From an uncultured Gemmata sp. (lineage in GTDB: Bacteria; Planctomycetota; Planctomycetia; Gemmatales; Gemmataceae), in the NCBI GenBank assembly GCA_937924775.1, contig CALDUT010000016.1, forward strand, positions 62,001 through 126,000: DNA of 64,000 nucleotides, in the 5' to 3' direction. The position numbers and the translations under genes are program-made. Numbering within the stretch: the stretch's first letter is position 1; each line of letters begins with the position of its first letter. Positions 1 to 11,714 of this stretch are shown piece after piece. The notes below the pieces were generated by a model, which did no database searches, was not told where the DNA came from, and saw nothing but the letters and a program-made list of their open reading frames with translations.

Positions 1-4643
<4,643 letters not shown>

Positions 4644-5015
4644 TGAGGGGGACCCGTTTCATGGCCACCGGTTATACCGCCGATGGCGCAGGGAAGGGAA
4701 CGTGTGGCTGGTTCGCCGGCAAACCTGCTCCGGTTACGTCCGAGTTGTGCCGCCGGTAGCTCAGGAAAGGGAGCTGTCGGTGTTGGAATGGCGACGGGGG
4801 AAGGTGACGTTCCCATCGGCGGACCGCCGAGAAACGGAAACGGTACCCGCTGGGTTCCGACGGCTGGTGGATAGCGTCGTGGCGAGTTATGCCACGGCCG
4901 GCGTTGACATGTGGGCGGTTCCGAAGTTCCGGCAGGCTGTTCAGTAGCTTGGCCACTATCATTGGTCCGCGTCGTGACGATGGCGGCTAGTGGTTCCGAA
5001 GTTCTAGCGGGGTAT
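4644..5015. other. Intergenic region, no convincing gene
   Basis: These 372 bases lie between two convergent genes. The open frames here (for example 4702-4947 plus) have no ribosome binding site and no recognisable protein. The only structure noticed is an imperfect direct repeat beginning GGTTCCGAAGTTC at 4917-4929 and 4992-5004, 75 bp apart; each copy is followed by a similar TTCAGTRG stretch. The second copy lies just downstream of the Rrf2 stop codon. Confidence 0.5.
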
Positions 5016-5477
5016 TCAGTGGTTTTTCAGCTTCAGCGTCTGCACGGTGCCGGTGCCGTCGCACAGCGGCACGCTAGTACTCGATGGATCGGCCAGCACT
5101 TCGGCCAAGGTGGTGTTGCGAAAAGCTTCTTCCACGGCGGCCATGGCGGCATCCATCCGCCGGTGCAGTGGGCAGAGGTTGGTTCCATGGTTGGGCAAAT
5201 TCAGTGGGCAGGTATAGTAGCGGGTAATCGGTTCCACCGCGTTGACGACATCCAGAATCGTCACGTCCTCAGGCGATTTGGAGAGGGAAATGCCGCCACC
5301 AACCCCGCGTTGCGTTTGTAGAAGTCCTTTCTTGGCCAGACCTTGCAGAATTTTCGACAGATAATCCTTAGGAACTCGCGTGGCTTCGGCGATCTGTGCG
5401 GTAGTCCGCGCCGCCGGGGCTTCGTGGGCCAGGTGAATCACTGCGCGTAAGGCGTATTCCACCGTCTGCGAAAACAT
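5016..5477 (-). CDS. Rrf2-family transcriptional regulator
   Basis: This 153-residue protein has the Rrf2 winged-helix fold (MFSQTVEYALRAVIHLA, TTAQIAEATRVPKDYLSKIL, GLLQTQRGVGGGISL). It carries three cysteines, C90, C102 and C139, with C90 and C102 in the segment where IscR and NsrR bind an Fe-S cluster. The spacing here is C-x11-C with a histidine between them, not the C-x5-C-x5-C of IscR, so cluster type and even cluster binding are uncertain. The start at 5477 is supported by GGAGG five bases upstream; the longer track start has none. The gene is divergent from a protoglobin gene across 226 bp of repeat-rich DNA. Control of that globin and of itself, perhaps in response to NO, oxygen or redox state, is inferred from this arrangement, as for NsrR and Hmp. 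Confidence 0.9.
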   Translation of the reverse strand: MFSQTVEYALRAVIHLAHEAPAARTTAQIAEATRVPKDYLSKILQGLAKKGLLQTQRGVGGGISLSKSPEDVTILDVVNAVEPITRYYTCPLNLPNHGTNLCPLHRRMDAAMAAVEEAFRNTTLAEVLADPSSTSVPLCDGTGTVQTLKLKNH

Positions 5478-5502
5478 TCCCCGCCTCCGGGTTGGTTGCA
5501 TT

Positions 5503-5580
5503 ATTCGCGGTTGGCTGGTCAATCGACCCGCACGCTGGCCGTACAGGTCGATTGTCAAATTCGCGGTTGGCTGGTTGACA
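5503..5580. promoter_or_regulatory. Repeat-rich divergent control region between rrf2-type gene and protoglobin
   Basis: A 17-bp sequence ATTCGCGGTTGGCTGGT occurs exactly twice, at 5503-5519 and 5559-5575. Between the copies is an inverted repeat, GTCAATCGACC at 5518-5528 and GGTCGATTGTC at 5546-5556, with one mismatch. A TTGACA hexamer at 5575-5580 directly follows the second copy and could be a -35 element for the globin, although no good -10 is spaced from it. The layout fits operator sites for a dimeric regulator, probably the neighbouring Rrf2 protein. Confidence 0.5.
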
Positions 5581-5618
5581 TTCGATTATAGCGAGATAAG
5601 TTGAAAGTGTTAAATTTT

Positions 5619-5639
5619 GGAATTTGGAGTCCAATTTCC
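5619..5639. promoter_or_regulatory. Near-perfect 21-bp palindrome upstream of protoglobin
   Basis: The left arm GGAATTTGGA and right arm TCCAATTTCC surround a central G, with one mismatched pair. It is AT-rich against a GC-rich background and ends 64 bp before the protoglobin ATG. It has the size and symmetry of a repressor operator and is a candidate target of the adjacent Rrf2 regulator. Confidence 0.5.
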
Positions 5640-5703
5640 AATTTCGCCGAAATCACGGGGATTTTGGCTGTTCTCTCTCCCTCCCTACCCGGAGCCTCCT
5701 GCC

Positions 5704-6279
5704 ATGACACACATCGACGAACCGCGGTTGGAATCAGATTTGGGTTATCGGTTTGAGTATGTTGCGAACTTCATCGGCTTTGGTCCGGAAGATGTTGCGG
5801 CCATTCACGGGGCTGCCGGGCGGTTGGCCCCATTGGTCCCCACGCTGGTGGATGCCGTTTACGACAAGCTGATTCAGCAAGACGCGACTTGGCGGCATTT
5901 CCTGCCGCGTCAGTTCGGTTATGAGGGGGAAATCCCGACGACGCTGGAACACCTGACGATGGACCATCCGCAGATTGCTTTCCGCAAGCAGCATCTGGCC
6001 CGCTATTTAAGCGCTTTGGTGACAAGACCTTACGATGGGAAAATGGTGGAATATCTGGACATGGTCGGCAAGATTCACACCCCGAAGGCGGGCAACCCGG
6101 CGATCCATGTCCCGTCGGTGCAAATGAATGCTCTGATGGGGTTTGTGGCCGATGCTCTGACCGCGGCCATTCTGAATCTGGGGTTGGATCGCGAGACGGA
6201 AGCTCGAACGCTGCGGGCGTTCGGCAAATTGTTATGGATTCAAAACGATTTGATCCATCGGCACTATGTAGCCGCGTAA
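5704..6279 (+). CDS. Protoglobin-domain haem protein
   Basis: This 191-residue stand-alone protein resembles protoglobin and the globin domain of globin-coupled sensors. Landmarks are LGYRFEYVANFIGFGPEDVAA near the start, a YLSALVTRPYDGKMVEYL segment, and VGKIHTPKAG, in which His125 is the likely proximal haem ligand. The family binds O2, CO and NO through haem, and a lone domain suggests a scavenger or sensor in the cytoplasm. There is no attached signalling domain. The ATG at 5704, preceded by GGAGCCTCCTGCC, is preferred to the upstream track start. The gene is divergent from an Rrf2 regulator, which suggests redox- or NO-dependent control. A perfect GC hairpin follows the gene. Confidence 0.88.
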   Translation: MTHIDEPRLESDLGYRFEYVANFIGFGPEDVAAIHGAAGRLAPLVPTLVDAVYDKLIQQDATWRHFLPRQFGYEGEIPTTLEHLTMDHPQIAFRKQHLARYLSALVTRPYDGKMVEYLDMVGKIHTPKAGNPAIHVPSVQMNALMGFVADALTAAILNLGLDRETEARTLRAFGKLLWIQNDLIHRHYVAA

Positions 6280-6305
6280 GCCGAGCACAGCAGCGATTGA
6301 GAGGC

Positions 6306-6331
6306 CCACAGGGGCTTTTCCGCCCCTGTGG
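6306..6331. terminator. Hairpin between convergent genes
   Basis: CCACAGGGGC and GCCCCTGTGG form a perfect 10-bp stem around the six-base loop TTTTCC. It lies just after the protoglobin stop and before the convergent gene at 6399. The downstream run TTGGTTG is only weakly T-rich, so it may serve as a terminator for either strand. Confidence 0.65.
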
Positions 6332-6398
6332 TTGGTTGCGGGAACTCGGGTTCTAGTTCACACACGCAAAAATCCGCGGGCGAGGAAACGTCCGCGGT

Positions 6399-7070
6399 TT
6401 AGCGCTTGATGCTCTTGAGCAGGCTTTCGACGGTAGCCCGGTAGTCGTCGGGCACTTCCTTCAGATCAGTGGTTTCGATTTTTTGTTTGTCGTCCTGGAT
6501 AATGATTCTGGGCGGATCGTTGCCGGCGAGCGAACCGGTGATGGTGTAGTTGACGTTGTTGCGCCGGGCGCGGATCGTGAAGTGATCGTTGACGATCGAA
6601 ATCGATTGGGTGGTGACCCCGGCCGCGTTTTCGATGGTAATACCGTTGATGACAATACGGGCTCCACCCCGGCCATCGCGGAACGGTGGCAGTGGCTCGA
6701 ACTTCTTCTCCGGCTGCTGCGGGCGTTCGAACGCCCGGCCGGTGAGGGCTTTTTCGATGCGGCCCAACTCGTGAGAGATGGCTTCCACATCTTCGCCCTT
6801 TTTATGGGCGGCTTCCACGGCTTGCCGGAGTGCGGTCAGCTCGGGCGGGGCTTGCCCAGCTTTGAACGCTGGATTGGCCAGGGCTTTTTCCAAGGCCGTG
6901 AGGGCGTCGCTGATCATTGCGACGTTGGCGCCTTTTTTCTCGGCTTGTTCCACCGCGTATTTGAGGTCGTCCACATTCACGGGGGGGGCTTGAGGGTCGG
7001 CGGCCGGCAGAGTCAGAGGTCTGGCGGTCAGTACGACCATCAGCGCCGCGAAGAGTCGTGAGCGGATCAT
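6399..7070 (-). CDS. Secreted protein with paired helical repeat and beta-rich tail, paralogue of the next gene
   Basis: This 223-residue protein of unknown function starts MIRSRLFAALMVVLTARPLTLPAAD, a signal peptide. The track frame begins at 7232, but 7070 has GGGAGG upstream. Residues about 30-120 hold two copies of a roughly 45-residue helical pattern, L..AVEQAEKKGANVAMISDALTALEKAL and L..AVEAAHKKGEDVEAISHELGRIEKAL. The C-terminal half looks beta-rich (ARIVINGITIEN, HFTIRARRNNVNYTI, PRIIIQDDKQKIET). It follows the PDZ gene at 7111-8220 by 40 bp on the same strand, and that gene carries the same repeats, so the two are probably one operon made by duplication. I do not recognise the family and assign no function. 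Confidence 0.8.
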   Translation of the reverse strand: MIRSRLFAALMVVLTARPLTLPAADPQAPPVNVDDLKYAVEQAEKKGANVAMISDALTALEKALANPAFKAGQAPPELTALRQAVEAAHKKGEDVEAISHELGRIEKALTGRAFERPQQPEKKFEPLPPFRDGRGGARIVINGITIENAAGVTTQSISIVNDHFTIRARRNNVNYTITGSLAGNDPPRIIIQDDKQKIETTDLKEVPDDYRATVESLLKSIKR

Positions 7071-7110
7071 GAGATGGTCCTCCCGTCGTACAGAAACCGG
7101 TGGAGTTTGG

Positions 7111-8220
7111 TTATTTGATTTCTTGCTCGAGCCGTTTTTGCAGTTCGTCGAGTTCCCGCTGCAGTTGCGGCAAAATATTGGGGAAGCCGGGCAGGTCGTT
7201 GGGGACGGCGACCCCCGCTTCGGGCAACTCAATGTCCTTGATTTCGACTTTCTTGCCCTTGCGAAGCACGACGACGGTGAATTTTTCTCCGGCTTTGGCT
7301 TCGTTAATCCGGCGAGCGAATTCGTCTGGATCGTCCCCGACGGGCTTACCGGCGAATTCGAGGATGATGTCGTTGGCCTTCAGCCCGACTTTTTCCGCGA
7401 CGGTGTTGGGAATGACCGAGGAAACAACAATCCCGGTATTCGGTTCAAGGCCCAGTTGGTCAGCGGCGACCGCCGGGACGCGTTCCATGCGGATACCGAA
7501 GCGGACTCGCTCGGCCGGTCGTGCGACATCCGGCAGATTGGCATCCGGGAAGTTCGGCAGCATCGGCAGAAGCCGCGGCAAACGGCCGGCTCCTGCGGCT
7601 TTGAGCATCAGTTCTTGCGATTCGGCCAACAATTTCCGCGCTTCAGGGTCGCGGGGGTTACGCATCAGCAGTTCGGTGGCTTTCCGCCGCAAGTCCATAG
7701 CTTTGTTGAAGCTCGGAACGTCGATACCCCCGATGATGCCGAAATCGCCCATACCTGGGTCGGGCAGAATCGGTGGGAACGGTACATCCGGCACGAAGGG
7801 CCGTGGTGGCCGGTTGTTGGGGGTGGGTTGGGGTTCGGGCTTGGGTTTGGCTAACGATCGCCCAGCGATGGCCATTTCTACCGCGAGTAATTCCTTAGTA
7901 ATCCGATCAACATTCTCGCCTTTGCGGGTCGCGGCATCGACGGCATCACGCAGCGCTTGCAACTGGGGCGGTACTGTGCCCGGTTGGACAGTCGGCAATA
8001 CTTTCTCGAAAGCTTCAAGGGCCTTGCTGATTTCATCGACATTAGCCCCGTGTTGGGAATCGGCCTCAATGGCCTCACGCAACGCGGTCAGGTCTACCGG
8101 TTTGTTGGCAACCCCCTCAACCGTGGGCTTGGGTTGGTCCGCGGCCAAGGCGAATCCGACCGCCGCCAGCAACCCCATCGCCGCTGCTAAAATTCCCGCC
8201 ACTAAACCTTTCCGAAACAT
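7111..8220 (-). CDS. Secreted PDZ-domain protein with the same paired helical repeat
   Basis: This 369-residue protein begins MFRKGLVAGILAAAMGLLAAVGFALAAD, a signal peptide. AGGAGG lies nine bases before the ATG at 8220, which selects this start over two upstream in-frame starts. Residues about 40-120 contain two helical repeats (LREAIEADSQHGANVDEISKAL and LRDAVDAATRKGENVDRITKEL) shared with the downstream gene. A proline-rich linker follows, then a helical segment and a PDZ domain at about 260-345 (NTGIVVSSVIPNTVAEKVGLKANDIILEFAGKPV). The C-terminus is a charged helix (LQRELDELQKRLEQEIK). PDZ domains bind protein C-termini, and no protease domain is present, so a periplasmic scaffold or adaptor role is possible. 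It is first in a two-gene unit. Confidence 0.85.
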   Translation of the reverse strand: MFRKGLVAGILAAAMGLLAAVGFALAADQPKPTVEGVANKPVDLTALREAIEADSQHGANVDEISKALEAFEKVLPTVQPGTVPPQLQALRDAVDAATRKGENVDRITKELLAVEMAIAGRSLAKPKPEPQPTPNNRPPRPFVPDVPFPPILPDPGMGDFGIIGGIDVPSFNKAMDLRRKATELLMRNPRDPEARKLLAESQELMLKAAGAGRLPRLLPMLPNFPDANLPDVARPAERVRFGIRMERVPAVAADQLGLEPNTGIVVSSVIPNTVAEKVGLKANDIILEFAGKPVGDDPDEFARRINEAKAGEKFTVVVLRKGKKVEIKDIELPEAGVAVPNDLPGFPNILPQLQRELDELQKRLEQEIK

Positions 8221-8323
8221 GTTTCCCATCCTCCTCATCGTTTGTGTCTTCGGCCAATAGTCGTCCGCCGGTAGCATCTTCTCGTTTTTTCCACCCATTT
8301 TATCGTCAGGAGTATTTCACCAA

Positions 8324-8536
8324 ATGGCCGAATGGGTAGCAAGTCTGCGATTCGATCGTTCTACCGAGTTGTTACAGAGAATTTCTCCCAGAATAATGAG
8401 AGACCCCTTTCCCAAGGAATAAGATAGCCCTGTCGATGGTTGGGATTCACAACCTCTGGATGCGTTCGCCTGGCTGGAAGAAGCCTTGAAGGATGTGGAT
8501 GTGATCATCGGCCTGCGGTGGGGCCACGTTCGGTGA
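8324..8536 (+). pseudogene. Short reading frame interrupted by an in-frame TAA
   Basis: The ATG at 8324 follows CAGGAG by 11 bases and opens MAEWVASLRFDRSTELLQRI.., which ends at TAA 8420-8422 after 32 codons. The same frame continues for 37 more codons to TGA at 8534-8536 and reads plausibly as protein (LDAFAWLEEALKDVDVIIGL). Neither half reaches the ORF-track cutoff. The simplest reading is a roughly 70-residue gene broken by one stop; it could also be a genuine 32-residue gene followed by chance coding-like sequence. The rest of 8221-8577 holds no other feature I can support. Confidence 0.4.
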
Positions 8537-8577
8537 TCCCGAAGGCGGCCCCTGAGGGGTGGACGGTGGCCACCGGG

Positions 8578-9132
8578 CTAACTGTAGCTGCCTTGGCGGA
8601 CGGCGGCGAAGCCAGCTTTCACCTCAGGTTGAGCCAGGATCACCAATGTCCAAATTCCGAACACCAAACCAAGGAAACAGCACGGACTGATGCACGGAAT
8701 GAAGGACAGAATCGCCCCCGTTTTCACCAACCCGGAACTGGTGAGTTTCTGGAGATTCACCCCGGCGAGCAGGATGATCAGCGAGGTCAACAGCGCGAAA
8801 AAAATGGCTTGGGGGATGATCAGCAGTTGAATAATCCGGCCGATCTTGTCCATCAACTCTAGTTGCTCTTTTTTCTCGTCGGCGGGAATCGTGGGATTAT
8901 CTTCAATCTCCTCCATTTGCTTCTGCCACAGCTCTTCGAATCGGGTGGCTTGAACAGCATTAAGGGCTGCGAGGGCCAAACCCAGTACACCGGTGATAAT
9001 CAGGCCGATGGCGGGCCCGATCACCCGGCTTTTGGCGGCGGCGATGATTTGCGGATTCGGTTCCGAATCGGTGTAGCGATCGTCGAAACGGTCGCCGTGG
9101 CGTTCGTAGTCATCATCGGGATAGTTCGACAT
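8578..9132 (-). CDS. Small membrane protein with three hydrophobic segments
   Basis: This 184-residue protein starts MSNYPDDDYERHGDRFDDRY, with AAAGGA six bases before the ATG at 9132; the track start at 9315 lacks support. After an acidic, Asp/Tyr/Arg-rich N-terminus there are three hydrophobic stretches, VIGPAIGLIITGVLGLALAA, a segment around IIQLLIIPQAIFFALLTSLIILLAG, and ILSFIPCISPCCFLGLVFGIWTL, with a charged loop after the first. The last segment resembles membrane domains in the DUF4190-like group common in planctomycetes. The C-terminal tail is short and polar. It lies 59 bp downstream of apt on the same strand. No function can be assigned. Confidence 0.8.
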   Translation of the reverse strand: MSNYPDDDYERHGDRFDDRYTDSEPNPQIIAAAKSRVIGPAIGLIITGVLGLALAALNAVQATRFEELWQKQMEEIEDNPTIPADEKKEQLELMDKIGRIIQLLIIPQAIFFALLTSLIILLAGVNLQKLTSSGLVKTGAILSFIPCISPCCFLGLVFGIWTLVILAQPEVKAGFAAVRQGSYS

Positions 9133-9191
9133 GGTATCCTTTCTTTGACTGAGAGTGTGTCTGAGATACAGGTGAAAGCCCGGGGAGACGG

Positions 9192-9704
9192 TCAGTAAGT
9201 GATCAGACTGAAGACATCGCGGCCGGCGAGCTGTTGCGCGCCGTGGAGGAATGTCAATTCGATGAGAAACGCACATCCGACCACTACGCCGCCCGATTCT
9301 TCGACGAGCTTGCACGCGGCCGCCATGGTCCCGCCGGTGGCCAGTACGTCGTCCACCAATAGGATCCGTAATCCCGGCGTGATCGCGTTGGCGTGGACGT
9401 GCAATTCCGCCGTGCCGTATTCGAGGTCGTATTTGTAGCTACGGGTTTCCCCCGGCAGCTTACCCGGCTTCCGGAGGGGAATGAGCGGTTTTTTCATCTG
9501 CAACGCCATGGGAGCTGCGAAGAGAAAACCCCGGGCCTCCGCTGCCGCGATCGCTTCCACATTCGCCGCCTCGTAATGCCGGCACAGGGCATCCACCGCG
9601 TAGGCGTAGGCCTCCGGGTGGGCCATCAGCGGCATGATGTCTTTGAAGAGTACGCCGGGTTTGGGAAAATCGGGCACGTCGCGGATGTAGGCTTTGAGAT
9701 CCAT
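9192..9704 (-). CDS. apt: Adenine phosphoribosyltransferase
   Basis: This 170-residue enzyme makes AMP from adenine and PRPP in purine salvage. It shows the Apt start pattern (YIRDVPDFPKPGVLFKDIMPLM), the base-binding segment EARGFLFAAPMALQ, a loop with RKPGKLPGET, and the PRPP-binding motif ILLVDDVLATGGTM. Length is normal for the family. The ATG at 9704 is preceded by AGAGGGGG; the longer TTG-started track frame adds a 26-residue unrelated N-terminus. It is cytoplasmic and probably co-transcribed with the small membrane protein downstream. Confidence 0.96.
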   Translation of the reverse strand: MDLKAYIRDVPDFPKPGVLFKDIMPLMAHPEAYAYAVDALCRHYEAANVEAIAAAEARGFLFAAPMALQMKKPLIPLRKPGKLPGETRSYKYDLEYGTAELHVHANAITPGLRILLVDDVLATGGTMAAACKLVEESGGVVVGCAFLIELTFLHGAQQLAGRDVFSLITY

Positions 9705-9790
9705 AGTTGCCCCCTCTGGTACGGTGCTTGTCTTAGCGTAACATGCTAGACAATGGTAGCACCGCGAGTTTCTTTCTCCCAAAAAGTGGT

Positions 9791-10270
9791 ATGAACTTGC
9801 ACATTCGCCGGGCGACTGTGGCCGATCTTCCGGTTCTCGTGACGTTTAACCAAGCTATCGCTTGGGAAACCGAACACAAACGACTGGATGAACAAATTGT
9901 AACCACCGGGGTTCAGGCGGTTTTCGACGACCCGACCCGGGGATTCTACACCGTAGCCGAACGCGACGGGCAAGTGGTTGGCCAAATGATGATCACCTAC
10001 GAATGGAGCGATTGGCGCAACGGGTGGTTCTGGTGGATTCAAAGTGTCTATGTTCGAGAGGATGCCCGACGTAGCGGCGTGTTTCGCGCACTATATGAGG
10101 CCATTCTGCAACAAGCCGCTCACGACCCAACGGTCATCGGCCTCCGCTTGTACTTCGACATCACTAACACGCGGGCCCACGCCACGTACCAGGCGCTGGG
10201 TATGCACGACACCAGCTATGGTATGATGGAAGTCTACCCTCTCCCGGGCCGAGAATCGCACATTCGCTGA
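9791..10270 (+). CDS. GNAT-family N-acetyltransferase
   Basis: This 159-residue single-domain GNAT protein has the start MNLHIRRATVADLPVLVTFN, a central strand (VVGQMMITYEWSDWRNGWFWWIQSVYV), the region equivalent to the acetyl-CoA loop (REDARRSGVFRALYEAI), and the late motif LYFDITNTRAHATYQALGM. It should transfer an acetyl group from acetyl-CoA to an unidentified amine. The ATG at 9791 is chosen because the family homology begins there, although the Shine-Dalgarno sequence is weak. It is divergent from apt, with about 86 bp between the starts. Confidence 0.88.
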   Translation: MNLHIRRATVADLPVLVTFNQAIAWETEHKRLDEQIVTTGVQAVFDDPTRGFYTVAERDGQVVGQMMITYEWSDWRNGWFWWIQSVYVREDARRSGVFRALYEAILQQAAHDPTVIGLRLYFDITNTRAHATYQALGMHDTSYGMMEVYPLPGRESHIR

Positions 10271-10337
10271 CCCAGGGAACCGCGGCTGGCACCGGGGGAC
10301 GCTGCGTGAACGTTACGATGCCCTGAGGGCCGAGGCC

Positions 10338-10676
10338 ATGGAACCGCTGTTTGGGCCAGCGTGGTTCGCGGCGGGGATCGTGACCGACCCCATCGCCGCG
10401 GCGTTGGCCCAGGAAGCTCTCGCCGCACCGCATTATCCTCCGCGGCATTGGCGTTGGCTGGCTTTTCGCGATTGGAGCGAAGAATGCGAACCGCTGACGG
10501 CGGAGCAATGCCGGGCCGCGTATGAACTGGGTGTGACCGAAACCGCCCGCGACATCAACCTCGGCGTGGCCATCCTCTGCCATGTGCTTTGGCAACGTCA
10601 TTGCCCGGCCGACATCCGCCAAGTTGCCGCTCAAAGCCCCTTCCCCGCGGTGCAGCGAGCGGCCCAGCCGCGGTAA
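10338..10676 (+). CDS. Hypothetical protein
   Basis: This 112-residue frame (MEPLFGPAWFAAGIVTDPIA..) has coding-like codon use and a soluble, mostly helical composition, including the segment LTAEQCRAAYELGVTETARD. It lies 67 bp after the acetyltransferase on the same strand, so the two may be co-transcribed. I do not recognise a family. GAGGCC lies only three bases before the ATG at 10338, so the start is not firm. A chance frame cannot be excluded. Confidence 0.55.
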   Translation: MEPLFGPAWFAAGIVTDPIAAALAQEALAAPHYPPRHWRWLAFRDWSEECEPLTAEQCRAAYELGVTETARDINLGVAILCHVLWQRHCPADIRQVAAQSPFPAVQRAAQPR

Positions 10677-10757
10677 CCGTGCTGTTCTGATGCCCAACGG
10701 ACTGATCCTGAGAACCGGACTCTGTCCCGCAGCGATCGATTTCAGCTCGCGACTTGC

Positions 10758-10776
10758 ATGTTCAATTTTTGAACAT
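10758..10776. promoter_or_regulatory. Perfect palindrome upstream of the stress-protein-like gene
   Basis: ATGTTCAA and TTGAACAT form a perfect 8-bp inverted repeat around TTT. It is AT-rich, lies about 110 bp before the ATG at 10886, and has the form of a dimeric repressor site. A 17-bp sequence differing by one base, TGTTCATTTTTTGAACA, occurs at 50648-50664 inside the WD40 gene. Confidence 0.45.
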
Positions 10777-10885
10777 CTCTTTACAAATCACTGCGAAAAG
10801 TGATTTTCGGCATCTCATATGCTGCACAAGAGGCAGGGGATGGACTGACGCGTGTTTCAACCTCGCTGTGAGAGGAGCAACCACG

Positions 10886-11431
10886 ATGTGGAAATCGAAC
10901 AGCAGCACGGTTGTGGGTGTTTTTTCGACACGTTCGGAAATGGAACAAGCGATTCAGGAACTCCGCGCGGCGGGGTTCCCGGAGGATCGCATCGGCATGA
11001 TCACCCGTGACCCGGAAGGCCGGTTGGTGAGCGAAAATGGTGGTCAAACATTGGTCACGGAAGGGGCGGCGGCCGGTGCCGTGGTGGGGGCCAGTGCTGG
11101 GGCGTTGGTGGGCTGGGGCATGGTCAGCGGTACGATCCCCGTGATTGGGCCGGTGTTAGCCTTGGGTACACTCGGCACCATTCTGGTGAACGCGGCCGGT
11201 GGGGCGGCGATTATGGGGGTTGTGGGCGCCTTGGTGGGCCTGGGTATCCCGGAAGATGAGGCCAAGTTTTATGAAGCGGAGGTCCAGTGTGGCCGTTTTT
11301 TGGTCACCGTGGAGGCCGGGGAACGTCAAGTCGAGGCTTGGACGATCCTCAACCGGGCCGGGGGCTACAACCATGCCACGCACAGCCGCGATCGCCACAC
11401 CCCGCCGCCGATCGCTTCCGTGTCCAATTAG
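10886..11431 (+). CDS. General-stress-protein-17M-like protein with glycine-rich hydrophobic core
   Basis: This 181-residue protein opens with a ferredoxin-like segment (STVVGVFSTRSEMEQAIQELRAAGFPEDRIGMITRD), as in the YflT/GsiB-17M general stress family. A glycine-rich hydrophobic stretch follows (AAAGAVVGASAGALVGWGMV through GGAAIMGVVGALVGLGIPEDEAKFYEAEV), and then a second strand-helix unit (GRFLVTVEAGERQVEAWTIL). The family is usually linked to stress or membrane association without a known reaction. GAGGAG seven bases before the ATG at 10886 supports this start over the track start at 10754. A palindromic candidate operator lies upstream. Confidence 0.8.
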   Translation: MWKSNSSTVVGVFSTRSEMEQAIQELRAAGFPEDRIGMITRDPEGRLVSENGGQTLVTEGAAAGAVVGASAGALVGWGMVSGTIPVIGPVLALGTLGTILVNAAGGAAIMGVVGALVGLGIPEDEAKFYEAEVQCGRFLVTVEAGERQVEAWTILNRAGGYNHATHSRDRHTPPPIASVSN

Positions 11432-11622
11432 GAAGAATTTCCCTCGGGGTTGTCGTTTCCCGCGTCCGGCGTCGCCCTTCGGTCCTCCCTAATCCCCCGC
11501 CCAACCACACGGTGTCACGATAGCGCCACGGTGGCTTTTGTGAGGGTGACGGCAGCCAGAGTTCCAAGGGGCGTTGTTACCGGCCCTGGCTGCCGCGGTC
11601 AGGGTCGCTGGCCACCAATCGC

Positions 11623-11714
11623 CAGCGACTCTCAGCGGTTGTTGAAATCCGAATCACTCCATCGTCGTCAGCGACCCTCAGGGGCTGTTGAACCCGGATC
11701 ATTCCATCGTCGCA
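11623..11714. repeat. Two tandem 46-bp imperfect copies at the 3' end of the M20 peptidase gene
   Basis: The unit CAGCGACYCTCAGSGGYTGT.. is present twice with a 46-bp period, at 11623-11668 and 11669-11714. The second copy includes the last codons and stop of the minus-strand peptidase gene, so the first looks like a duplicated gene end outside the reading frame. The rest of 11432-11622 shows no gene. Confidence 0.6.

Noticed and set aside
4702-4947. 81-residue ORF in the 4.6-5.0 kb spacer
   Set aside because: No ribosome binding site and no similarity to a known protein; composition not convincingly coding.
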